Under the pieces are notes generated by a model. The model had not been told where the DNA came from. It saw only the letters and a list, made by a program, of their open reading frames with translations, and ran no database searches. DNA of 64,000 nucleotides. It comes from Herbaspirillum robiniae (GTDB lineage Bacteria; Pseudomonadota; Gammaproteobacteria; Burkholderiales; Burkholderiaceae_D). This document shows, piece by piece, positions 30,477 to 38,475 of this stretch; within the stretch, counting starts at the first letter, position 1, and each line of letters starts with the position of its first letter. The stretch lies in assembly GCF_002213415.1 (NCBI RefSeq), contig NZ_NJGU01000018.1:25667-89666 (forward strand), read 5' to 3'. The translations under genes were made by a program, and so were the position numbers.

Positions 30477-31160
30477 ATGAATTTAACAAGTAAATACTTG
30501 GAAAATGAATTGCCGCCCGACCCCGGCCAGGCAGGTCCTTCCACGCCCGAGCGCATCCTGTTCCGGTTGAAAACGCGCGGCCCGGCCTCCACCGCCGAAC
30601 TGGCGCGCGAGCTGGGCATGACCTCGGAAGCGGCGCGCCAGCAGGTGCAAAAGCTGGTGGCCGAAGGCCTGATCGCCGGGCATCAGTCGAGCGCGGCGCC
30701 GCGCGCCGGACGTCCGCGCCAGGACTGGGACCTGACCGCCGCCGGGCACACCCGCTTCCCCGATACCCACGCGCAGCTGACGGTGCAGCTGATCGGATCG
30801 ATCCGCCAGCTGTTCGGCGAACAGGGGCTGGAAAAACTGATCGGCCAGCGCGAGGCGGAAATGCGCGCCGACTACCAGCGCCATTGCGCCGGCATTTCCT
30901 CCTTGCCGAAGAAGCTGGAGAAGCTGGCCGAGATCCGCAGCGCCGAGGGCTACATGGCACGCGTGGAGAAGGATGGAAAGGATTGGCTGCTGCTGGAAGA
31001 CCACTGCCCCATCTGCGCCGCCGCGCAAAGCTGCCAGGGCTTTTGCCGCTCGGAGCTGCAGTTGTTCCGGGAAGTGGTGGGCGACAAGGCCGGCGTCACG
31101 CGCGAGGAGCACCTGCCCTCCGGCGGGCGGCGCTGCGTCTATCGCATCGTGCCGGTATGA
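30477..31160 (+). CDS. winged-helix regulator with C-terminal Cys cluster
   Basis: The 227-residue regulator of the COG2345 type has a DNA-binding domain at 20-85 (ILFRLKTRGPASTAELARELGMTSEAARQQVQKL, then a basic wing AGRPRQDW). The C-terminal half carries Cys137, Cys177, Cys180, Cys186, Cys190 and Cys220; C177-x2-C-x5-C-x3-C could hold an Fe-S cluster or metal, as in SufR-related proteins. It faces the MFS exporter across 115 bp. A weak -10 (TAAAAC, 30465-30470) would start transcription at the ATG itself. Control of the exporter in response to a redox-active compound is an inference. Confidence 0.83.
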   Translation: MNLTSKYLENELPPDPGQAGPSTPERILFRLKTRGPASTAELARELGMTSEAARQQVQKLVAEGLIAGHQSSAAPRAGRPRQDWDLTAAGHTRFPDTHAQLTVQLIGSIRQLFGEQGLEKLIGQREAEMRADYQRHCAGISSLPKKLEKLAEIRSAEGYMARVEKDGKDWLLLEDHCPICAAAQSCQGFCRSELQLFREVVGDKAGVTREEHLPSGGRRCVYRIVPV

Positions 31161-31180
31161 CGCGGCGGCAGGCGGCAAAG

Positions 31181-31210
31181 AAAAAGGAGCACCTCGGTGC
31201 TCCTTTTTTC
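31181..31210 (+). terminator. terminator of the Cys-cluster regulator gene
   Basis: Stem AAAAAGGAGCACC / GGTGCTCCTTTTT with a 2-base loop. The T run makes it strong, and it probably also serves the convergent minus-strand operon end. Confidence 0.9.
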
Positions 31211-31236
31211 ATGCCTTCACATCCGCCGGGACCGGA

Positions 31237-32097
31237 TCAGACCGCCCCGTACTTGCCGATGTTGGCATTGAAGCGCTCATAGCCCACGGTCTTGTTGATC
31301 AGCCCTTCGTCGAAGCAGTACTCGCGCAGCTTGCTGGCGTCGCGCCCCTCGCGGAATGCCTCGCACACCTGCTTGACCGCCTTGAACGCGGCGAAGATCG
31401 CCAGCGGCCAGTACACCGACATGTTGGCGCCGGCCTGGGTCTCGGCATCGATCGCATCCTGGAAGTCGACGCTGGTCACGATCACCGGCCCCTTGATGCG
31501 CGCGCGATACTCGGCCAGCGAAGACACCGATCCCTTGAACACCAGGAAGCCGGCATCGGCGCCGGCTTCGAGATAGGCGTTGATGCGCTCGACCGCTTCT
31601 TCCGGATCGTCCTTCAGGTAGATCGCGTCCGAACGCGCGATGATCAGGAAGTTGGGATCGCGCCGCGCGTCCACGCAGGCGCGGATGCGCTGGCACATGG
31701 CGTCCTGCTCCAGCAGCACCGGCGCGAACTCGGTGTGCTTGCCGAACACCGTGTCCTCGATGTGGATGGCGGACGCGCCGGCCGACTCGAACTCGTGCAC
31801 GGTGCGCCAGATGTTGGCGGCGTGGTACCAACCGCTGTCGGCGTCGCAGATCAGCGGCAGGCTGGTCTCCTTGGCGATCTCGCGCGCCAGCGGCAGCAGG
31901 TCGCCCAGTTGCACCAGACCGACGTCGGGCAGGCCCTTGGTGGCGCCGGTGACGAAACTGCCGGTATAGAGCACCGGAAAGCCCGTCTGCTCGATGATGC
32001 GCGCCGAGAGCACGTCGTACGCGCCCATGATCGGCGTGCATTCGCTTTGGTCTTCCAGCAGCTGGCGCAGGCGCTGGCGCTTTTGATGCATGTCCAT
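31237..32097 (-). CDS. isocitrate lyase / PEP mutase family lyase
   Basis: The 286-residue TIM-barrel protein belongs to the ICL/PEP mutase superfamily. The N-terminus has GAYDVLSARIIEQTGFPVLYTGS and the metal site CDADSGW, with a typical HIEDTV stretch. The catalytic loop that reads KKCGH in methylisocitrate lyases is GKHTEF here. The usual catalytic Cys is therefore absent, pointing away from methylisocitrate lyase and toward a dimethylmalate-lyase, oxaloacetate-decarboxylase or related activity. It is the last gene of the operon SMP-30, SDR, lyase controlled by MocR, so it probably cleaves the final acid of that pathway. Confidence 0.85.
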   Translation of the reverse strand: MDMHQKRQRLRQLLEDQSECTPIMGAYDVLSARIIEQTGFPVLYTGSFVTGATKGLPDVGLVQLGDLLPLAREIAKETSLPLICDADSGWYHAANIWRTVHEFESAGASAIHIEDTVFGKHTEFAPVLLEQDAMCQRIRACVDARRDPNFLIIARSDAIYLKDDPEEAVERINAYLEAGADAGFLVFKGSVSSLAEYRARIKGPVIVTSVDFQDAIDAETQAGANMSVYWPLAIFAAFKAVKQVCEAFREGRDASKLREYCFDEGLINKTVGYERFNANIGKYGAV

Positions 32098-32146
32098 GTG
32101 AATCCTCTTGTGGATGAAAATAAATCGTGGCGGCCGCGTGTCCGGC

Positions 32147-32908
32147 TCAGCGCATGAAGAGTCCGCCGTTGACGTCCAGCGTGGCGCCGGTGACGTAGTT
32201 GCTGTCGTCGCTGGCGAGATAGAGCGCGGCGGCGCTGATGTCGTCCACCTCGCCGTAGCGGCCGAGCGCGATGCCCTTCTTCACCTCGGGCGAATAGTTC
32301 AGCACATCGGTCATGGCGGTCTCGATGGTGCCCGGCGCGATGGCGTTGACGTGGATGTTGTACGGCCCCAGCTGCTTGGCGGTGGCCTTGGTCAGGCACA
32401 GCACGCCGGCCTTGGTGACCGAATAGGTGACCTCGGCGGCGACGCCGCCCACCTGCCCCGCCACCGACGCCATGTAGATCACCTTGCCCGACTTGCGCGC
32501 CTTGGCGTGCGGGATGAAGGCCGAGGTCGCATGGACGTAGCCGAGCAGGTTGACGTCGATCACCTGCTGCCATTGCTCGGGCGTGATGTCTTCCAGCGGC
32601 TTGGCCGGGCGCACGATGCCGGCGTTGCACACCAGGATGTCGAGCTGGCCGAAGTGCCCGATGGCGCGCGCGATCATCTGCGCGTTGTCGCCGGCACGGC
32701 CGGTGTCGGCGCGCACGGCCAAGGTCTTCACGCCGAACTCGCCGGCGATGGCATCGGCGGCCGCGCCTGCGCCCGCTTCATCGAGATCGACGATGGCCAC
32801 GTTGGCGCCTTCGCCGGCGAAACGCCGCGCGATGGCAAGACCAATGCCGCGCGCCGCCCCGGTGACGAGGGCGGTCTTTCCACTGAGTTTTTGCATGATG
32901 GTGTTCAT
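32147..32908 (-). CDS. short-chain dehydrogenase/reductase
   Basis: The 253-residue classical SDR has the cofactor loop TGAARGIG (16-23), NAG at 95-97, and the catalytic triad Ser148, Tyr162, Lys166 (YSVTK). Asp41 at the end of beta strand 2 (IVDLDE) suggests NAD(H) preference. It is the middle gene of a three-gene operon, overlapping the SMP-30 gene by 4 bp. Oxidation of a sugar-acid or polyol before the lyase step is plausible, but the substrate is not evident. Confidence 0.9.
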   Translation of the reverse strand: MNTIMQKLSGKTALVTGAARGIGLAIARRFAGEGANVAIVDLDEAGAGAAADAIAGEFGVKTLAVRADTGRAGDNAQMIARAIGHFGQLDILVCNAGIVRPAKPLEDITPEQWQQVIDVNLLGYVHATSAFIPHAKARKSGKVIYMASVAGQVGGVAAEVTYSVTKAGVLCLTKATAKQLGPYNIHVNAIAPGTIETAMTDVLNYSPEVKKGIALGRYGEVDDISAAALYLASDDSNYVTGATLDVNGGLFMR

Positions 32909-33840
32909 GTGAATTGATAAGTCTTGTGCGCCTTGGCAAAGGCTTCGGCACTGAAGATCCAGGAGCCCTTCTGGCCGACCGGATCGTTGGTGCAGATCAG
33001 CAGCTGCCTGCTGTCGGGCGCCAGCATCGGATGCGTGGTCAGCAGGTGCTGTCCTTCATCGCGCCCCGGCAGCAGGAACTGCCCGATCGGGAAACCGTAG
33101 CGGTTGAACGCCATCACCCGCCCCTGGTAATACATCGCCACATACAGGTTGTCGTCGCTGTCGATGCTGCAGGAGTCCGGGCCGTGATAGCCGGTGAAGT
33201 GATACGGCACGCAGGTGCCGTAGGGCGCGATGGTCTTGCCGTCGGCCGCGAGATCAATGCGGTGCAGGCGGTTGGCGTTGGTCTCGGTGACCCACAGCAC
33301 GCGCTCGTCGGTGGACAGCGCCACGCCGTTGGGGCCGGCCATGTTGCGCATCACCGGCGTCACCACCTCGTCGGCGGAAACATGAAAGACGCCGCCGGTA
33401 GGCTCGCAGGAGCTGCCGACGAAGTGCGTGAAGTAGAACCCGCCGTCGGAGGCGAACACGATGTCGTCCACCACATAATCCTGCAGGATGGTGCGCCGCC
33501 CGCTGCCGTCGGGATTGCAGATCAGCAGGCCGCCCTGCTTGAAGTCGCCCAGCAGCGAGATGTACAGCTGGCCGTTGCGGTGGATCTTCACGCTGGCCGG
33601 GTTCATGCCCGCGAGCTGGAACAGCGCCTTCGGCGTCCTGCCGCCCGGCTTGAGACTGAACACGGTGCCGCCGAACACCTCGAGGAAATACAGCGTGCCG
33701 CGGCGATCGAAGCACAGCCCTTCGAGCTGCAGGACTTCGTCCGACACCTTGCACCACGGCTCGGCCACCCGCGTGAGCAGGTTCTGTTCGGACGGCGGAA
33801 TGGGCGCCGGCTTGCCCGGCGAATGCGCTGATGCGTTCAT
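32905..33840 (-). CDS. SMP-30/gluconolactonase-like beta-propeller protein
   Basis: The 311-residue protein has the six-bladed SMP-30/LRE pattern: LEGLCFDRRGTLYFLEV, then DIVFASDGGFYFTHFVGSS, then MAGPNGVALSTDERVLWVTET with the Asn/Asp metal ligands, and GPDSCSIDSDDNLYVAMY. Lactone hydrolysis is the usual activity. No signal peptide is seen with the ATG 33840 start; the upstream extension is not propeller-like. It is the first gene of the operon, downstream of a MocR-type promoter layout shared with the ABC binding protein gene at 35391. Confidence 0.87.
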   Translation of the reverse strand: MNASAHSPGKPAPIPPSEQNLLTRVAEPWCKVSDEVLQLEGLCFDRRGTLYFLEVFGGTVFSLKPGGRTPKALFQLAGMNPASVKIHRNGQLYISLLGDFKQGGLLICNPDGSGRRTILQDYVVDDIVFASDGGFYFTHFVGSSCEPTGGVFHVSADEVVTPVMRNMAGPNGVALSTDERVLWVTETNANRLHRIDLAADGKTIAPYGTCVPYHFTGYHGPDSCSIDSDDNLYVAMYYQGRVMAFNRYGFPIGQFLLPGRDEGQHLLTTHPMLAPDSRQLLICTNDPVGQKGSWIFSAEAFAKAHKTYQFT

Positions 33841-33907
33841 GATCTGGTCTCCGTCAAATGTGATGCGATGCTGCGCGCGCCGGCGGCCTGCCCTTGCGCA
33901 TGGTTGA

Positions 33908-33991
33908 AGCATATCTGGCAGGGCACCAGGGGAACTGGTACAGTCCCAGACTATTTTCTCGACACCGAACCAGTCACATAACAGGTACAGT
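33908..33991 (-). promoter_or_regulatory. MocR-type operator/promoter array upstream of the SMP-30 operon
   Basis: It contains direct repeats CTGGTACAGT (33935-33944) and CAGGTACAGT (33982-33991), 47 bp apart, with an inverted half-site ACCAGT at 33969-33974 (34 bp after the first). A minus-strand -10-like TATGCT (33913-33908) lies 27 bp below the first box. The same elements with the same four distances occur at 36811-36893. MocR regulators are known to bind directly repeated sites in divergent regions. Confidence 0.75.
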
Positions 33992-33995
33992 TGGA

Positions 33996-35357
33996 ATGAC
34001 CGCCGGCTCAAAAATCGAGCTCATCATGGAAGATGTGCTGGCCCGCCTGCGCAGCGGCGCGCTGCAAGCGGGCGACCGCCTGCGTTCGGTGCGCGAAGAA
34101 TCCGAGCTGCAGGGCGTGGCCAAGAACACCGTGGTGGAGGCCTACCTGCGGCTGGTGGCGCAAGGCGTGGTGAACAGCAAACCCGGCGCCGGTTACTTCA
34201 TCGCGCGCAACACGCCGCAGTTGAAGGCGCAGGCGATGCCCAGCTTCGCCGACGGCGCGCGCCGCGCCAAGATGATCCTCACCGAACAGCTGGAGCAGAG
34301 CCTGCCGATCCGCCCCGGCGACGGCCGCCTGCCGCCCGACTGGCTGGATCCGGCCGAGCAGCGCCGCGCCATCGCGCTGCCGCGCGTGGCCGCCTCCGAC
34401 TCCTACAACAGCTCATGGGGCTTCCTGCCGCTGCGCGAACACCTGTGCGGCGTGCTGGCCGAGCGCGACATCCAGTGCCATCCCGGGCAGGTGCTGATGA
34501 CCTACGGCGGCAACCACGGCACCGACCTGGTGATCCGCTGCTACGTGCGTCCCGGCGATGCGGTGCTGGTCGAAGAGCCCGGCTACTATCCGCTGTTCTG
34601 GAAGCTGGCCGCGGCCGGCGCGCGCATCGTCGGCGTGCGCCGCCTGCACGACGGCCCCGATCTGGCCGACCTGGACGAGAAGGCGCGCAGCTCCGGCGCG
34701 CGCATGTTCTTCACGCAGCCGCTGGCGCATAACCCGGTGGGCGGCTCGATCACTTCCGGCAACGCCTACGGCGTGATGAAGATCGCCGAGGCACGCAACC
34801 TGCTGCTGGTGGAGAGCGATCCCTTCGCCGACATCCTGCCCGTGACCGCGCCGCGCCTGGCCGCGCTGGACCAGCTCAAGCGCGTGATCTACGTCGGCTC
34901 CTTCTCCAAGACCCTGCCGGGCAGTTTCAGGGTCGGCTACGTGGCCGCCTCGCCCGATATCGCCGCCGAGCTCAACGAGATGAAGGTGATCACCATCATC
35001 TCCACCTCGGCCCAGAACGAGCGGCTGGTCTATTCGCTGATCCAGGACGCGCGCTACCTCAAGTACCTGCGCCGCCTGCGCGAACGCATCGCCGACGCCG
35101 CCGCGCAGACCGTGGCCGGTCTGGAGCAGGCGGGCTTTTCGGTGCCGCGACCGCTGGGCGACGGCTTCTACGTCTGGATCAGGTTCAGCGATGCCATGCG
35201 CGGCCAGGACATCTCGGCCCAGGCTGCGCGCCAGGGCATCTTCATCGCGCCGCCGGAAGCCTTCACCGTCTCACCGGACCAGGAACCGGGCACCCGCATC
35301 AACGTGGCCTACGGCTCCCATCCCGAGTTCCTGGCCTGGCTGGCGAAGCAGCGCTGA
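33996..35357 (+). CDS. MocR-family (GntR/aminotransferase fusion) regulator
   Basis: The 453-residue fusion has an N-terminal GntR winged helix (residues 1-70: LRSGALQAGDRLRSVREESELQGVAKNTVVEAYLRLVAQG). A PLP-dependent class I aminotransferase-like domain follows, with the PLP lysine in YVGSFSKTLPGSFRVGYVA. MocR proteins sense amino-acid-like or PLP-reactive ligands and usually act on a divergent operon. The start is ATG 33996; a longer frame upstream runs through the operator. The divergent partner is the SMP-30/SDR/lyase operon, and the matching boxes 2.9 kb away suggest a second target. Confidence 0.9.
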   Translation: MTAGSKIELIMEDVLARLRSGALQAGDRLRSVREESELQGVAKNTVVEAYLRLVAQGVVNSKPGAGYFIARNTPQLKAQAMPSFADGARRAKMILTEQLEQSLPIRPGDGRLPPDWLDPAEQRRAIALPRVAASDSYNSSWGFLPLREHLCGVLAERDIQCHPGQVLMTYGGNHGTDLVIRCYVRPGDAVLVEEPGYYPLFWKLAAAGARIVGVRRLHDGPDLADLDEKARSSGARMFFTQPLAHNPVGGSITSGNAYGVMKIAEARNLLLVESDPFADILPVTAPRLAALDQLKRVIYVGSFSKTLPGSFRVGYVAASPDIAAELNEMKVITIISTSAQNERLVYSLIQDARYLKYLRRLRERIADAAAQTVAGLEQAGFSVPRPLGDGFYVWIRFSDAMRGQDISAQAARQGIFIAPPEAFTVSPDQEPGTRINVAYGSHPEFLAWLAKQR

Positions 35358-35390
35358 GCACGGCCGGGATGAGGAGAGTAAGACCGGAGC

Positions 35391-36590
35391 TCAGGGCTTC
35401 TTCGTCGCCGCGCACTTCGATTCCGCCAGCGGCGTGAAGGCGTCCTTGCCCGGGATGGTCGCCACCGTCTTCAGGTAGTCCCATGCGCCCTTGGACTCGC
35501 CCGGTTTCTTCACCTCGTAGAGATGGAAGTCGTGCACCATCTGGCCGTCGGCGCGCACCTCGCCCTTGGCGTACATGTCGTTGATGCCGGCACTGCGCAA
35601 CTGCTTCATCACCTTGGCCGGCTCGTCGCTGCCGGCCGCCTTCACCGCCTTCAGGTAATTCATCGTGGCCGAGTAGTTGGCCGCCTGCAGGCTGTTGGGC
35701 ATGCGCTTCATCTTGGCGAAGTAGCGCTTGGCGAAGGCGCGCGAGGCGTCGTCCTGGTCCCAGTACCACGACTCGGAGAGCAGCAGGCCCTGCGCATTCT
35801 TCAGGCCCAGGCTGTCGACGTTGTTCATGAACAGCAGGAGACCGGCCACCTTCATCGACTGGGTCAGGCCGAACTCGCGCGCGCCCTTGATGGCATTGAG
35901 CGTGTCGCTGCCCGAAGACGCCAGCGCCAGCACGTTGGCTTTGGACGACTGCGCCTGGATCAGGAAGGACGAGAAGTCCTCGGTATTGATCGGATGGCGC
36001 ACGCGACCCAGCACCTTGCCGCCGTTCTCATTGACGACCTTGGTGGCCTCGCCTTCCAGCGAGTGGCCGAAGGTGTAATCGCTGGTCAGGAAGTACCAGG
36101 ACTTGCCTCCCTGCTTCACCGTCGCACTGGCCAATGCACGCGCCACCGCCGTGGTGTTGTAGGCGTACTGCACCGTGTAGGGCGTGCACTCTTCATTGGT
36201 GAACTGCGGCGCGCCGGCCGACACCACCAGGAACACGAACTTCTTGCTCTCCACCAGGCGGTTCACCGCCAGCATCGCGGCCGAATTGGCGCCGCCCACC
36301 ACCATGTCGACGTGCTGCACGTCGGCCCACTCGCGCACCTTGGCCGAGGCGTTGTCGGCCTTGTTCTGGTGGTCGGCCGAGAGGATCTCGATGGGCTTGC
36401 CGTTGACGTTGCCGCCGAAGTCGGCCACCGCCATGCGGATCGCCTCCAGCCCGCCGGGACCGTCGTTGTCGGCGAACGGACCGGACATGTCGGTCACGAA
36501 ACCGATACGAACCTTGTCGTTGGTGATTTGCGCCTGCGCGCCGACGTGCCATGCGGCACAGACGGCCAGGCCGAGCAGAATGCGTTTCAT
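35391..36590 (-). CDS. ABC transporter periplasmic substrate-binding protein (LivJ type)
   Basis: The 399-residue exported binding protein of the branched-chain/aromatic amino acid HAAT family starts with a signal peptide (MKRILLGLAVCAAWHVGAQA), then VRIGFVTDMSGPFADNDGPGGLEAIRMAVADFGG. The two-lobed type I periplasmic fold continues with VGGANSAAMLAVN and FLTSDYTFGHSLE. AGGA lies 7 nt before ATG 36590. No LivHMGF-type permease or ATPase genes are adjacent, so it must use a transporter encoded elsewhere. It has the MocR-type promoter layout. Confidence 0.92.
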   Translation of the reverse strand: MKRILLGLAVCAAWHVGAQAQITNDKVRIGFVTDMSGPFADNDGPGGLEAIRMAVADFGGNVNGKPIEILSADHQNKADNASAKVREWADVQHVDMVVGGANSAAMLAVNRLVESKKFVFLVVSAGAPQFTNEECTPYTVQYAYNTTAVARALASATVKQGGKSWYFLTSDYTFGHSLEGEATKVVNENGGKVLGRVRHPINTEDFSSFLIQAQSSKANVLALASSGSDTLNAIKGAREFGLTQSMKVAGLLLFMNNVDSLGLKNAQGLLLSESWYWDQDDASRAFAKRYFAKMKRMPNSLQAANYSATMNYLKAVKAAGSDEPAKVMKQLRSAGINDMYAKGEVRADGQMVHDFHLYEVKKPGESKGAWDYLKTVATIPGKDAFTPLAESKCAATKKP

Positions 36591-36810
36591 TGTTTTTCCT
36601 GTGTGTCTTGATGATGCCCGCACTGGCGGCGGGTTGCGGTAAAGATGATGCGTGCGGCGATGACCGCGGGTCATGCCCGGTGAAGCTGGCGCTGCGTGGC
36701 CTGCATCCTGTCTCCTGTGCTTGTGTGGCAAAGACGCGCGGCGCATGGCCGGCGCTGTGTCGTTGCGCTGTGTCTTTGTTATTGCATTGCTGTTGCGTTG
36801 TTGTCGGCCA

Positions 36811-36893
36811 AGCATAGCCGCCCTCACCCGCGTGCGGCTGGTACAGTGGCGCGGATTTTTTTGGATGCCGTACCAGTGGGGCGACTGGCACGG
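36811..36893 (-). promoter_or_regulatory. second MocR-type operator/promoter array, upstream of the binding protein
   Basis: CTGGTACAGT at 36838-36847, inverted half-site ACCAGT at 36872-36877, degenerate repeat CTGGCACGG at 36885-36893 and minus-strand -10-like TATGCT at 36816-36811. Distances from the first box are +34, +47 and -27, identical to the array before the SMP-30 operon. Confidence 0.7.
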
Positions 36894-36921
36894 CCCGCCA
36901 CGGTGTTTCCGGGGCGCACGG

Positions 36922-36950
36922 TTGACCCGGCGCTGCTTACGTAATAATAT
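36922..36950 (+). promoter_or_regulatory. rrf2 promoter for a leaderless transcript
   Basis: TTGACC (36922-36927), a 17-bp spacer, TATAAT-like TAATAT (36945-36950). The predicted +1 is 36957, one base before ATG 36958. An earlier in-frame ATG at 36949 lies inside the -10 box and could not be transcribed from this promoter. Confidence 0.7.
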
Positions 36951-36957
36951 GAGTTAC

Positions 36958-37401
36958 ATGAAACGAAGCGACCGCCTTTCCATTGCCCTGCACATCCTGC
37001 TGCACATGGGCCAGCGCACCGACGCGCCGATGACCTCGGAAGAGATCGCCGGCTGGGTCGGCACCAATCCCGTCGTCATCCGCCGCACCTTCGCCGGGCT
37101 GCGTGAAGCCGGCATCGTCACGTCCACCAAGGGCCACGGCGGCGGCTGGTCGCTGGCGCGGCCGATGGAGGAGATCAGCCTGCACCAGGTGCAGCAGGCC
37201 CTGGGCGAACGCCTGGTCACGCTGGGCGCGCGCGAGGAGTCGCCCGGCTGCCTGGTCGAGATCGCCGTCAACCGCGCGCTTGACGACGTGATGGAAGAAG
37301 CGAACCGCATCCTCGACCACCGCTTGGCCGGCATCACCCTGGCCGCACTGGCCAGGGATGTGGGCCCCCGCTTCCACGAGTGGCAACCGCCGCCGCATTG
37401 A
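36958..37401 (+). CDS. Rrf2-family transcriptional regulator
   Basis: The 147-residue regulator begins MKRSDRLSIALHILLHMGQ. The Rrf2 winged helix follows, with EEIAGWVGTNPVVIRRTFAGLREAGIVTSTKGHGGGWSLAR. It contains only one Cys (in SPGCLVE), so it lacks the three-Cys Fe-S site of IscR and NsrR and probably senses by another route. The flavoprotein gene 95 bp downstream is its likely target. The start was chosen from the promoter position; ATG 36949 would add three residues. Confidence 0.88.
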   Translation: MKRSDRLSIALHILLHMGQRTDAPMTSEEIAGWVGTNPVVIRRTFAGLREAGIVTSTKGHGGGWSLARPMEEISLHQVQQALGERLVTLGAREESPGCLVEIAVNRALDDVMEEANRILDHRLAGITLAALARDVGPRFHEWQPPPH

Positions 37402-37496
37402 GCGGCCTCCCGTTTTCCTTCGCCGTTTGAGTTCGCGCCTTGCCTGACAAGGCGCGCGGGTGGACTCGCGCCCGCATTTTCCACAAAGGAGCTTCC

Positions 37497-38393
37497 ATGC
37501 AATACGATGTCATCGTCGTCGGCGCCAGCTTTGCCGGCGCATCGGCCGCCATGCAACTGGTGCGCGCCCGCCGCCAGGTCCTGATGATCGACGCCGGCCA
37601 GCCGCGCAACCGCTTCTCGCATGCCTCGCACGGTTTCCTCGGCCAGGACGGCACGCCGCCGCATGAAATCATGGCCATCGCCGTCGAACAGCTGATGGCC
37701 TACCCCAGCTTCGAACTGGTGGTGGCGCATGCCGAGCACGCCGCTGCCGACGCACAGGGCGTCAGCGTGACACTGGAAGACGGCCGCCGCTTGCGCGCCC
37801 GTCGCCTGATCCTGGCCACCGGCGTGCGCGACGAACTGCCCGCCATCCCCGGCCTGCAGGAGCGCTGGGGCCAGACGGCGATCCACTGTCCTTACTGCCA
37901 CGGCTATGAAGTGCGCGACCGCAAGCTGGGCGTGATCGCCACCTCGCCGCTGTCGGCCCACCAGGGCATCATGCTGCCGGACTGGGGGCCGACCACCTAC
38001 TTCACCCAAGGCCAGTTCGAGCCGGAAGAGGCCGAACTCAGGCAGATGCAAAAACGCGGCGTCGCCATCGAGCGCACGCCGGTGGTGGCCGTCATCGGCA
38101 CAGCGCCCGAAATCGACGCGGTGCAACTGGCCGACGGTCGCGCGCTGGAGATCGGCGCGGTGTTCGTCGGGCCGCGCGTACACATGGCCAGCCCGCTGGC
38201 GATGCAGCTGGGCTGCGCTTTCGAGCAGGGTCCCATCGGCCCCTACATCCGCACCGATGACATGCGCCAGACCTCGGTGCCCAATGTGTTCGCCGCCGGC
38301 GACGCGGCCATGGTGTTCAGCAACGGCACCATGGCCTCGGCCTCGGGCGTGATGGCGGGCGTGAGCGCGCACCGTTCGCTGGTCATGGAATAA
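37497..38393 (+). CDS. thioredoxin-reductase-like NAD(P)/FAD oxidoreductase
   Basis: The 298-residue flavoprotein of the TrxR fold has FAD loop VVGASFAGASAAMQLVRA at the N-terminus, ATGVRDELP in the middle, and the redox-active pair CPYC in HCPYCHGYEVRD. FAD-binding NVFAAGDAA lies near the end. The NAD(P)-binding loop expected after CPYC is poorly conserved: GVIATSPLSAHQG replaces the usual GxGxxA motif, so pyridine nucleotide use is uncertain. AAAGGAG precedes ATG 37497. It is paired with the Rrf2 gene, suggesting a stress- or thiol-controlled unit. Confidence 0.87.
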   Translation: MQYDVIVVGASFAGASAAMQLVRARRQVLMIDAGQPRNRFSHASHGFLGQDGTPPHEIMAIAVEQLMAYPSFELVVAHAEHAAADAQGVSVTLEDGRRLRARRLILATGVRDELPAIPGLQERWGQTAIHCPYCHGYEVRDRKLGVIATSPLSAHQGIMLPDWGPTTYFTQGQFEPEEAELRQMQKRGVAIERTPVVAVIGTAPEIDAVQLADGRALEIGAVFVGPRVHMASPLAMQLGCAFEQGPIGPYIRTDDMRQTSVPNVFAAGDAAMVFSNGTMASASGVMAGVSAHRSLVME

Positions 38394-38423
38394 GTCATGA
38401 CACAAACACCGTGCACATGAAAA

Positions 38424-38452
38424 AAAAGGGCGCCGTCATGGCGCCCTTTTTC
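38424..38452. terminator. convergent terminator flavoprotein / YitT
   Basis: Stem AAAAGGGCGCC / GGCGCCCTTTT with loop GTCAT. It has A- and T-rich flanks, so it can act in both directions. Confidence 0.9.
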
Positions 38453-38475
38453 CTTGAAGCCGCTGCGCTCCCGGA

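Larger units (their letters stand above)
36591..36957. other. 367-bp divergent region SBP / rrf2
   Basis: It holds the MocR-type array (36811-36893) for the minus-strand binding-protein gene and the rrf2 promoter (36922-36950). The predicted binding-protein leader is long, about 210 nt, and no structure of note was seen in it. Confidence 0.55.

Noticed and set aside
36673..36957. N-terminal extension of the Rrf2 protein
   Set aside because: It would cross the MocR-type array and the rrf2 promoter; the family start is MKRSDRL.
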